The notes under the pieces: generated by a model
What the model was told of the DNA's origin: nothing
The model's database searches: none
What the model saw: the letters and a program-made list of their open reading frames with translations, nothing else
Shown: positions 33,232 to 43,218 of the stretch, one piece after another
Layout: every line of letters begins with the position of its first letter
Position numbering within the stretch: position 1 is the stretch's first letter
Translations under genes and position numbers: made by a program
DNA from: Isoetes taiwanensis
Taxonomy: Eukaryota; Streptophyta; Lycopodiopsida; Isoetales; Isoetaceae
Reading direction: 5' to 3'
DNA: 64,000 nt
Assembly: GCA_021234155.1 (NCBI GenBank)
Contig: JAJEKV010000077.1
Coordinates: 1,250,627-1,314,626, forward strand

Positions 33232-34141
33232 TCATTTGCAACTCAACCTAGGAACGCGAGCTCCTAAAGCCAACAGCTTATGTGCCTCATCTAATTTTCC
33301 CACTTTACAAAGCTTGTCAACAAGGTCCCTAAATGTTAAAACCCTAGGAGCAAAACCTTTCTCAACCATCCGCTCACAGACGTCTACTGCTGCACTATAT
33401 CTCTCATTCTTACAAAGAGCAAGAAACAGAGTGTTATAGCAGTGTTATAGCTCACAACATCGGGATGACACTTATTTGAAGCAATAACCTCGAAAAAAGC
33501 CTTCAGCTTCATCCAACTTTATACAGGCCCTTCAGGAATGAGTTAAATGTTATGATATTTGGGTGACAACTTCTCTGAGCCATCTTTTGTAGTAAAGATT
33601 TTGCATCATCAACTCGTCTAGCATGTGACAGTCCATCAATAAGAGGTGTGCATGTTTTGACATCTAGATGACAGCTAGTTTCTGCCATCTCTTGGAAGAA
33701 GACCATTGCCTCATCTAGATTCTTGGCTTTACAAAGTCCATCTACGAATATATTATATGTGACAACATTAGGATTGCAGCCATTTGCTGACATAATCTTT
33801 ATAAATTTAGAAGCGTCTGCCATTTGCTTTAACCACGAGTAGAGACTAATAATGAGTTGTTATGCGCGTGATGACATCTGGAGGACACTTGCTTGCCTTC
33901 ATCTCTTCAATCATTTTAAGTGCATCGTCTATCCTCTCTAATGTACACAACATGTCAATAAGAGCATTGAAAATTATAATGTTAGGTTTATGCCCATCCC
34001 TAACCATTGTCTCAAACATTTCAAGTGCTTTAATGGCCTTCTCTTGTCTACAAAGCCCATGAAATATGGTACTATAAGTAACAAAACTAAGATTGCAACT
34101 TTTATCTGACATGGTGTCAAAAAGCGCTTTTGCTTTTTCAA
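33232..34141 (-). pseudogene. PPR protein gene, 3' part (split by element C)
   Basis: Minus-strand repeats of the P-type PPR pattern, about 35 residues each: MVEKAKALFDTMSDKSCN, FVTYSTIFHGLCRQEKAIKA, GHKPNIIIFNALIDMLCTL, NPNVVTYNIFVDGLCKAKN, LDEAMVFFQEMAETSC and so on, ending ..KVGKLDEAHKLLALGARV and a stop at 33,232-33,234. Several frameshifts (near 33,450 and 33,830). PPR proteins bind RNA in mitochondria or plastids. The 5' half lies 12.4 kb away at 46,508-47,430 on the same strand, and removal of element C restores the reading frame across the junction. The gene is therefore inactivated here. Confidence 0.9.
34134..34141. repeat. Target-site duplication of element C, left copy
   Basis: TTTTTCAA, against TTTTTCCA at 46,500-46,507 (7 of 8 bases identical). 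An 8-bp duplication is typical of hAT elements; 9 bp would suggest Mutator-like. Confidence 0.75.
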
Positions 34142-34170
34142 CCATCATTCAATTAAATTGGGTTTATGTC
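34142..34170 (+). repeat. Left terminal inverted repeat of element C
   Basis: CCATCATTCAATTAAATTGG then GTTTATGTC. Contains the inner dyad CAATTAAATTG. Confidence 0.9.
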
Positions 34171-34339
34171 TTAATTTTGGGACAAATTTCATATTGCATG
34201 TTTTTAGTAGCATATTCAAATTCACACATTTCACCTCAAAATTATGAAAACGTAATATCATGTTATTTACAAAATAGTCAATATTTCACAATATAGCACC
34301 ATATCATAAAAACGTGATAACAAAAATTTACATAGTTAT

Positions 34340-36984
34340 TCAACTTTCTTCAAGCACCCCCAATGATATCATAGCCTTCTTCCTGACATCTTGAGGTATT
34401 GTAATTCTCGCATTTCTAGCTGGAATAGTGTTTGGAGTCCATGAGTACAAAACACTTTCATAGTCTAGCCAAAGATCAGGATCACTTCGGATTTCTCCTC
34501 TATTTCTTTGTCCAACAATGAGTACCTTTTTTTTTTTTATCCGACACGTTGGTCAACCGATGCCTTTGGACACCACCATTCCACCCGCACATGGTTGAAG
34601 TTAATATTACCTTCTTCTTTGCAAATATCGGAGATAGTGAACCCCAACCACACTTTGGATATGTATCTAAATCTGATGGCTTTACTACCACAAATTGGTG
34701 GCATTCCAAGTCGATTGGAAGGTTCATAAGCATCCATGCCTAGAAACATTGGCCTATTGTTCTTAGGACCAACATAGTGTTTGTGGGAAGGAGGAGGAGC
34801 ATATTGCTTTCGAATGCTACTTACGGTGTCATCAAAATCCTCAAAGACTGCTAAGGTCTTCCACCTAGTTTTAGGCAACCACCCTTCTTTCAATTCATCC
34901 TGAGGATGTGTCTATCTCCCCCAACAGGGTTAATCACCTTCTTCCAAGAAGCCACCAAGGCACGGTTGGTGTCATCCGGATTGGTTTTGCCAATGCTTTA
35001 TATAGTCTTGGATTCCTTCCTTAGTCAATCCCAATTGCTTCACTTCTTCAGTAGGTTTTAAAGCTTTTTGGTTGACCTAGAGGTATCATAGGCTTGCCAT
35101 TCTCATCTCTCGCCATATTTCCTCCCCTCCTCTCCACTCATCCTCTGAAGGTCTCATCTTCCATTGGAAGATTGGAATCCCATCTCTCACCCAAAAAGTG
35201 AATCAGCAGAGGGCTGGAATGACCTTCAAGATCCAATGTATAACCATCTACAAAGCTCTTCCAATGGGGCACTTCTTCTATGAGAGAAGCTATAGGGTTT
35301 GGAGTAGTGCATTCATGCAAGATTTCCATTAGCCTAGAAAGTTGGTCCTTGTTTCTTTGCTTTAGTATACAACTATATTTGCCAAATAATGCATCCACAT
35401 CCTCATGGGTATGCCGGGCATAAGAAACCCTAAATTAACTCTTTCAAATATCCCCACACTGTTAAGTAGGATAGGAAAGAAAACATCCACTGTTCTTATT
35501 TTGGCCGGCACAATTATCAAGTTGCAAGAGAAACCTTTTGGGTAGATCTTGAGGTTTAGCACGATGAAGTTGAAGCTCCAACATGTTCATTAGGCCCATG
35601 CTTCCTAAACCTTGCCTTGTTGAACTTTTCAATATTGTTAGGGTTTCCATCTAACAATGCTCTATGTAGTGCCTGGCTAGTCAGAAGGTCCTGGAGGTGA
35701 CCATTGTATCCATTTTCATAGTTTCTCAAACACCTCATGATACTCCCAATATGAAAATGCGGACCATCACTCCACAACTCCAAACTAAAATGGTCATAGT
35801 AGGTTTGATTACGCCCATGCAAGATTGCCCCGATCATTGAGATCTGTAAAAAGGGTATGATCTTCCACATGGCTTTGGTATGTACTTGAATTGTGGAAGA
35901 CAAGTCTTTTGCTGGTCCATCTTGTCATGTATAATACATAAATAGTTATTGGGTTCCAATGCGAGATAAAGTCCTCCATATCCAATAACATGATCTACAT
36001 GATAGTTGGTCAGTCATATGGTCCTTCATATGCTCCCCTTATCCTAGCCCTTTGACTAGGTTGCACAGTCTTATCAAAGTCTCCTTCAACTTAGCACATA
36101 AATTGCACTTTGCAAAGTTGTTTGAAGTTGCTATGGTGACATGATTGAAATGCTTCTTCCATAACCTACTAAAGCTAGGTTGGGATATTGGAAGAATTCC
36201 CAATTCTCAAAGTAGGGAATTCACTTCTTCCAAAATACTCTTTTGAGTACAATGTGATGGCAACCTTTTCTCAACAAGCTGCTCTTCCCTTTTCATCCCT
36301 TCGCTTTTGTGTGGCATAGACTCTGCATTGAAATCAATATATTTTTCAAATATCTCCCCGGCAGCCAAGGTCCTAGTTTGTTGGTCTCAACAAACCATTA
36401 TTTCCATGTAAAGCAATCCTGTTCCCCTCACTTTTTTTTGCCAATTATGCCATGAAGAAGTTGGAATTGCATGGATACTCTGCCATGCTTTTGCACATAT
36501 CCATTTGCCTAGCAAAGGGTATCTTTTTCTGTTTGGGTTTCTTTCATCTTGAAGTGCATGCTCGAAGATTGTGTACATGTAGGTCCTCCTCTCATCAACA
36601 GTGTACTCTTGAAAAGTGGCTCTTGCTTCCACCAATTGTTCTATTGTGAAGAATTGCATACAATCACTCCAACAACAACGAGAGCCCCTAACCTTCACCA
36701 TTGTCTCATGTTTGATGTCACTAATCAACTTGGCTCTTTTGTTAGGATAATGTCCGCAAATCGATACTTCCCCTTTTGCCTAGGTTTAGAGTTCCAAGCG
36801 CCAATGGATCAATATCAAGACAATCATTGTCCCCAACAACCTCAAGCTCTGGAAAAATATAATCCTCCACAAATTGAACACTACTTATAGGCCATGCCAT
36901 GATGCAAGGAACCTCCAATTGCTTGACACAACCAAAACATTCCTTGTCACCCAAACCTTTACCTTTCCAGTTGTCTTCCAACAT
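34340..36984 (-). CDS. DUF7869-type transposase-like protein, element C (best copy, some frameshifts)
   Basis: N- to C-terminal on the minus strand: an N-terminal region (36,742-36,984); GSRCCWSDCMQFFTIEQLV and RTYMYTIFEHAL (36,387-36,728), the Cys-containing block found at the start of this family; a block near 36,100-36,200 equivalent to the LWK-F and CxxC block of A and B; NNYLCIIHDKMDQQKT; DHFSLELWSDGPHFHIGS (35,556-35,903); LLQLDNCAGQNKN (about 35,490-35,530); NLGFLMPG followed by THEDVDALFGKYSCIL; WKSFVDGYTLDLEG; a C-terminal tail DVRKKAMISLGVLEES with its stop at 34,340. The only DUF7869-type copy here in a fully bounded element, which supports a transposase role (inference); conserved D and H-x-D residues would be candidate catalytic residues. 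A few frame breaks remain. Confidence 0.75.
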
Positions 36985-37597
36985 CGAAATTGCAATACCA
37001 ATATTGTCTTCCCCTAGCCTTTCATCATTACTTGACTTGACCGGGATCCGCTAGCACAATGACTCCTTGGCCTACTATTTCCTTGTTGCACTTGTGCATG
37101 ATTCTCACCTTCTTGTTCCTCCATTGCACCCTACTATAGAGGACTAATTGTTTTTTTCAACATTCTTGCTAGGAGTTGGTTTTTCATTGATATTGCTCTT
37201 TTCAATATGTTGCACACCATCTTGAGTTGGAGAGGCACCATTGACCTAGGCAAATTGCACCCTTTTTAGTCAATGAGTAAGAAAAAATTATTACACCATA
37301 AGATAAAAAAAGTACGTACATTTATGGAATATGTAGAGGTAAATCAAATTTTTTTAAAAGCAAGAAATTCCTTGGAAATAGGTTTAATATATTAATAACA
37401 ATGGGCGTAAACGAAATCATTTAAAACAAGAATTTTCATGGCAACAACAAGGAAATGACATTTATATAAATATATCCAAATTTTAATTATCGAAAATTTG
37501 GATATATGATCTAAAAAAGACATATAACTAATAGACACGGAGAATTTATTATCCATAATAATATACCCTAGATAATATAGTCAATGGAATTTAAATT
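36985..37597. other. Intergenic region between the divergent genes of element C
   Basis: A decayed minus-strand coding-like tail up to about 37,260, then AT-rich sequence without a gene. Probable promoter of the minus-strand gene. Confidence 0.3.
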
Positions 37598-37675
37598 CAC
37601 GCTGGCGTGTTATTTGAGGCAATAAATTATTCACGCTAAGAGCTAATTAACCCTATATAAACCGTTCACGCCTCA
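37598..37675 (+). promoter_or_regulatory. Promoter 1 of element C with palindrome and TATA box
   Basis: CACGCTGGCGTG at 37,598, then GGCAATAAATTATTCACGCTAA-like half site, then TATATAA at 37,654, about 45 bp after the palindrome. The same arrangement recurs at 38,861-38,930. A TATA box and a following C/T-rich leader make a plus-strand promoter likely. Confidence 0.6.
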
Positions 37676-37939
37676 AGACCATTCTCGTCCCAATTTTTTT
37701 TCGCTCGCCATGAAGGCGTTCACAAATTCGAACTTCATGAAGAACCCGAGGTCTCGTCAAAGAGACGCGGGTTGAAGAACCCCTCTCTTCCCCCCATAGA
37801 TTTTTCTTGCCCAATTCTCCTCTGATTAGATTCGCAGGATGATTCTGATTTGAAATGGAAGAGGAGGGAGTTGAGCTCCTCTCCGATTCCTCCTCGATTC
37901 TAAGAGGAGGAAGAGGAGGAGTTGGAGGAAGAGGAGGAG

Positions 37940-38228
37940 ATGTCCTCCCAAGAGCACATGACCGGGCCTCGGCTTTTTAGGGTTGGCTTGACCTCAAAAC
38001 AGAGAATGAATTCTGAGGAGGAGGAGGAGGAGGAGGAGGAGGAGGAGGAGGAGGAGGAGGAGGAGGAGGAGGAGGATTCGGAAGAAGGTCGACAATTCGA
38101 CCAGTTTTTGGAGTGGTTGAGAGATGAACCAGGTTTGCATGTGATTTCTTTTTTTTTTTTTGTTTTTGCACCTCTTTCTTTTCTAACACCTTTCTTTCTT
38201 CTTTGTTGCAGGCGTGGAAGAAGAGTGA
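37940..38228 (+). CDS. Small acidic protein with a poly-Glu tract
   Basis: ATG at 37,940 (MSSQEHMTGPRLFRVGL), then a run of more than 20 Glu encoded by GAG/GAA repeats (38,016-38,076), then DSEEGRQFDQFLEWLRDEP. A donor at 38,133 (CAG/GTTTGC) and an acceptor at 38,211 (TTGTTGCAG) remove a T-rich intron; the joined frame ends four codons later (VEEE). About 70 residues. It may be the truncated first exon of the plus-strand element gene. Function unknown; the tract would vary in length. Confidence 0.4.
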
Positions 38229-38860
38229 TGCAGATCCCGGGCGGCCCATTTTTTGTTTCCATTCTTACAGAAGTTTTGGACACGCCTCCGGGCATTTTTT
38301 TTCTGTAAATTGTGTGAAAAGCCTTCGGGCAATCGCTTCAAGCCTAAGCTATCATCTGACATACAACTGTTTTTAATGAAATCAAACAGCTTTTCTTCAT
38401 AAACTTTGTCTTCAAACAGTTTTCTTCAAACGTTTTTCTCGGACATAAACTTTTTTGAATAAAATCAAACTGTATTCTCCAATTATTTTGGCTCCAAGCT
38501 GTTTTCTCTAAAATTTTGTCTCTGCAAATTTTGTCTCTCTAAAATTTTGTATCTGCAAACTTTGTCTCAACAAAGTCTCGGGAACAGTATAAATCAACCA
38601 CATGAGAAATCTCTGATGCATCACAGGAACTATAGGAAATTTTCCTATACTGACCTAAAAACAATTCCCCAACCTTACAAGTCATTTTTTAGCCTTGATA
38701 ACTTTGCCTTTAAAATCATTTTTAAGTTAGCCTATATAAAATTTCTAAATTCTATTTTTTCGAATGCAATAAATGGAATAAAATGCCGTGAGAATTTATT
38801 GCATGAAATGCAATATTCTCCATATATACCATATACATGTCATGTCGGGGAAGGAAGATC
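38229..38860. other. No gene recognised
   Basis: T-rich stretch with repeated CAAACTGTTTTC and CTCTAAAATTTTGTCTC units between the two promoters; the open frame 38,547-38,876 has no family resemblance. Confidence 0.3.
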
Positions 38861-38945
38861 CACGCCAGCGTGTTAATTCAAGCAATCAATTATTCACGCT
38901 AACTTATTTCTAATTATGCCTATATAAATCCATTTTACGCTCTCA
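38861..38945 (+). promoter_or_regulatory. Promoter 2 of element C with palindrome and TATA box
   Basis: CACGCCAGCGTG at 38,861, then AATTATTCACGCTAAC, then TATATAAAT at 38,921. Closely parallels promoter 1. A leader with GT-AG-like boundaries and an ATG at 39,245 (30-codon frame MAGLIQEDKLLHLLEAEEA) follow. Confidence 0.55.
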
Positions 38946-39443
38946 AAGTTCCTACATTTTCTTCCTTCCTTCATACGATTTTCGTTTCTGCTGTGTTTGG
39001 ATCCGCCCTCCTAAAATCTTGGTGAGCAGATTTATATTCAAAGAATGTTAGATGTTTGGTTTCGGCAATTCTAACTTACTAAAAGACTCGCCTTTTAGTT
39101 TCAGAGCAGAGAGACGTGAGGAGGACTAAGGTCCATGAATCGAAAAGCCCCTAATTAAAACCACAAGCATAGTCCTCCGTTCTTCGAATCCTTCCAGCCT
39201 CAGAACTCAAGGTTAGTTTTCATTTAGTTTTAAGTTGCATCTCAATGGCAGGTTTAATCCAAGAAGACAAGCTTTTGCATTTGCTCGAGGCAGAGGAAGC
39301 AGATGATGTTTATGAAAACCAGAATAGTTTTTTATAAACTTCATCTGCTTCTTTTTGTTTCGAGTAAATTCTTGAGTTTCTCTTCCTGAATTAATCATGC
39401 TATTGCATGCAAGTTTCTATTATCTGAAAGATAATATTTGAAA

Positions 39444-39761
39444 CACGCTAAGCGTGTTTTATGCTAACCTTAGCCTTCAACATGAATACACGCTCGGCGT
39501 GCACTCAGCAGAGAGGGAAAAAAAAAACTGTACAGATAGATAAGTAAATAGATAAAGGCCGCCTTTATCTATTTACTTATCTATCATGCTTTTTTTTCTC
39601 CCTCTCTGAATGCACGAATGCGTATAGTTTTTCCTATATAGCAGTTTACACGCTGAGCGTGCAAACAATTGTATCCCTACTTTCAACTTTTACGCTAAAC
39701 ACGCCGGGCGTGTCTCTTAGTTTCTAAGTTTATAAATAAATAAATATAACACGCCAGCGTG
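39444..39761. repeat. CACGCYNRGCGTG palindromes of element C, cluster 1
   Basis: Copies at 39,444 (CACGCTAAGCGTG), 39,489 (CACGCTCGGCGTG), 39,649 (CACGCTGAGCGTG), 39,700 (CACGCCGGGCGTG) and 39,750 (CACGCCAGCGTG). Two-sided symmetry is kept when the sixth base pair changes between T-A and C-G. The cluster appears to be intronic. Confidence 0.85.
39511..39612. repeat. Near-perfect inverted repeat (hairpin), arms of about 47 bp
   Basis: The central 25 bp (39,535-39,559, GATAGATAAGTAAATAGATA then AAGGC) are followed after one base by the exact reverse complement (39,561-39,585). Outside this, GAGAGGGAAAAAAAAA and TTTTTTTTCTCCCTCTC continue the pairing with small mismatches. It sits between two CACGC palindromes. 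Confidence 0.9.
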
Positions 39762-41260
39762 GAATACCGACATTCGGGCTCACTTCCTATTGATAGATGC
39801 TAAGTTACATTAATCACCCGGTTGGTGATGAAGATGCATTGGAATTACATTTGGGCCAGCAATCACACACGCCCAGGCTCGCTTTGGCCCAAGCTCCAGT
39901 CCGGTTGAACCTCACCAGCACCGGTCCGCTGGAGCACCGGCCTTGCAACCCCGGAGTAATTTGGATCAAGTAATGATGATGGCGGCAGAGCGCAGTGGCA
40001 ATGATAGATCTCGGGCTCGGGGCCCTTGCAATCGCAGACGGAGGCTGGCCCTCTTATCTAATCACTGGAGAATGCAAGACATGCATTGATCGAGAGTGAA
40101 TCTCGCATTCGCCATTTCGAGATTCAAAATGAGGAGTCCTGCGTTTCTTAGTGGTTAGCCTCTATGCCCGGATGCCCCAACACGAACCACTACCACAAGG
40201 CGGTGCATAATGATGCATTGGAGGTTCAACCAATGGAGCGGGAGGTGGAGCAGGAGGAGGAGGAGGAGCGTGGAGAGGAGGTGGAGCAGGAGCAGGAGCG
40301 GGAGGTGGAGGTGGGAGCAGGGCGGGGGGTGGTGGAGCTAGAGCCCGGTGTTTTTGGTGGGGTTTTACCGTAAGAATTCACTATGCCCCGCAATGGAAAT
40401 GGGGAGATCGATAGCCCAGCTACTCGATGACCGGGCTTGAAACAAGAGAATGGGATTTTGTCCGGTTTATCCGGTTTATCCAGATTATATACAATTGTAA
40501 TCTTTTTCCAATGAATACAACAAATTTTGTCTACTTCTATATTTCTACAATGTAATACATGTTACATACCTTTTTTAAGCGGTTTCTTGGCCATGCAACA
40601 AATGTTCCAACACTTTCTCCAACCGTATCCCCCACCGGGTGTCTGCGAGGTAAAGCTTCATCCATAGCGCAGCCAGTTAATCACATAACTCGGACATACT
40701 TATCCCCGTTTGGAATTCCATGACAGCTTTCTGATCGGATCGATAGAGTCGATCTTGCATAATCCTACTTTCCTTTTCCTCGATTTTGTAGTTAACATGA
40801 AACATTTATCTTCGACCTTTCGCAGAAAATTGCTATTCGTGACACCTACTATTGGAAATTAATGTTCGACTATTGGAATGAGATGAGTACCGAATTCAGA
40901 GCCATTCTTGAGAAGCTGATTTGTGTCTCGAAGTTGATTTGAGAAGTCGGCGCTATGGAAACTCGGGCGGTCGGGAAAATTGAATTAGAAGAAAGATTAG
41001 GTTAACCACGTTTAGGCGGGATAAATTCATGGATACTTCTTGGATAGATTGGTTTTTAAAAACTTAATGAAAGAAGCTCCACGGACGGGTCTTCGCCATT
41101 ATTATTTGTATGTGTCAAGAATATTTCAAACCGCATTTTGTGTTTTCTTGAAATTCAAATTTCTATTTCTCGCATGTAGAAACAGCCTATTTCTTCGAAA
41201 GCAGCTCGAAAGGCCAGATATCAAGCGACCTTCCGACTGTTACTAGGCTTAATTCCGGAG
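39762..41260 (+). other. Decayed coding-like sequence of element C, unassigned
   Basis: Broken frames with Pro/Ala- and Glu/Gly-rich segments. 40,164-40,373 is open with a Glu-rich repeat (GGAGGAGCGTGGAG-type repeats). No domain recognised; no palindromes here. Confidence 0.25.
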
Positions 41261-41667
41261 ATGTCTTCTAAAGTGAATCGAGGTCGAGGCGGACGGGGGC
41301 AGAGGAAGCAAAGTGGAAGAGGAATCCCTAAACCCGCTCTTCTCAAGTTTCAGAGGACGCTGATCAGAATACACGTAATACACGTAACCCTATTCAAGGT
41401 ATTTAATTTGCCACGTATCACAACACACGGTGGAGAGTATTATGCTTGCATGAATTTGAGATATTTCCCTTGCCTTCGCTAATATGCTTTGCATGAGTTT
41501 GAGTTATTATGCTTTGCATGAATTTTAAGTATTAACATCAGTTAATGCTCGATTGTCCGCTCAGAGAACATAATTTTGCTCGCTTTTATATATAGAATAT
41601 AGCGTGTTAGACGCTTGGAGATAGCAATGTTCAATGAGGTTAAATAGTGTGAAATATGAGCTACCAA

Positions 41668-41718
41668 CACGCCAAGCGTGATTTGTACTAATTTAGGTTT
41701 AAATGCACGCCAAGCGTG
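41668..41718. repeat. Two intronic CACGCCAAGCGTG palindromes of element C
   Basis: At 41,668-41,680 and 41,706-41,718, 38 bp apart, inside the intron 41,398-41,769; a decayed third copy lies near 41,600. Confidence 0.8.
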
Positions 41719-42937
41719 ATCTCTTGTTCTTGAAAAGTACTCTAAAAGTGCTCATCTTCTTTTGCAAAGGCTCAAGAGGAAGAAAACCCCTAATAATTCG
41801 GTTCTAATCCCCGCCAAGAAAGCAAGGGCAGACGACCCGCATGCGCACTCATATGATCTCACCTTAGATGATGAAGGGCCGATTCTTATAGCAACCACCG
41901 ACCCCGCCTCGAAGAGGAAATGGACGAGGGTGCCGAGTGGTACGCTGACCTTGCCAAGACAAATGGCAAGCTCGACTTAACTCTCTTCTCGAGGAAAAAG
42001 GAAGGCACAAGATGGCCAAACAAGGGATCCTAATCTCTTGTGAGGAAGAGGATGACACCAACCGCAAATTGCTCTTGGAGATTACACGTAAGGTAAGAAA
42101 GATCTGCCGGACTTACTCACCGTGAGAGCTATCGATACAAGGATACGCTCATGAAGACGATGTGAACGGTGAGACATGTTTTAAGTATGGTTGGCCAACC
42201 AATGTAGCAAAGCACGCCCAATATCTATTTGCCAAGGGGTTACAAATATGTAGAGGCATGTTCACTAAACCGACACCAAGTCACTATTTGCAGCAAGCTA
42301 GGGAATTAGTCGACTTGAAAGCTTCTAAGAGGGTCCTAGATCTAGGGAAGGATGTTCAACCCGCAGCTTGTCAAGGCATGGAGGCTTCGCTTTTGAGAAT
42401 GAACAGACGAGTGGCGCAGCCTAGAGGCGTATGAACAAGTGAATAAATACTCGACCATTATCCATTGGGTCTTAAGGAAACTTTTGGCGATCCATGTGAA
42501 GTCCCTCATCCGCTCACCAAGCTCCATTTATGTTAGCGTAAGATATGATCCAAAGACATGCCATGGAGATTGTTCAGAGCATGATTAGTAATCCAGTCAA
42601 ATGCCTATGCCCGATGTGTTACCTTGGGATATGATCTCAAACAAGCCCGGCTTTGTGTGGACGAACTTCCGTGAGTTAATCTTAAATGAAAATATTAAAT
42701 TGCCGCCATCGACGGCAAAGATTCTGTTGAGGCACGTAAGGCCCTCATGCAAGGCGTAACAAACAGGCCAAAACGCTGCTCTACAATCACTATGCGCGTA
42801 TAGGAGGTGTCGTGATCTTGGATGCCAATACTTCACACCAGATTTGGTTTGAGATTAGCGCAACTTTGAATGAAATGGGGAAGACATTTCTATACAAAAG
42901 GTAACTAACCGCATCTATTCCAATGCATTTTAATATT

Positions 42938-43218
42938 CACGCCAGCGTGTTTTCAAATCAATCAATTCACGCCGCGTGTTTTCAAATCTACCCGGTTTCA
43001 TAATTGTATTCACGCCAGCGTGTTTTCAAATCAAACAATTCACGCCAGCAGTTTTCAAATCAATCGATTCACGCCAGCGCAGTTTTCAAGTCAACCAATT
43101 GATTTGAAAACACCGGGCGGAATTGATTGATTTGAAAACACCGGGCGGAATTGATTTGATTTTAAAGCACACCGGGCGTGGATTGCATTAGTAACTTTAT
43201 TCATTTCACGCCAGCGTG
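42938..43218. repeat. CACGCCAGCGTG array of element C filling one intron
   Basis: Five forward units of about 30-35 bp (TTCACGCCAGCGTGTTTTC then AAATCAATCAA), then from about 43,095 three units in reverse orientation (TTGATTTGAAAACACCGGGC), then a single CACGCCAGCGTG at 43,207. The array as a whole is thus a large inverted repeat. It occupies the intron 42,901-43,299. Confidence 0.85.

Noticed and set aside
37977-38295. Minus-strand ORFs with poly-Ser or poly-Pro runs
   Set aside because: Antisense readings of the GAG repeat that encodes poly-Glu on the plus strand.
42162-42434. Reading of GGVVILDANTSH and neighbouring blocks of element C as a clear ParB domain
   Set aside because: The alignment to A and B was too weak; I left the ParB call out for element C.
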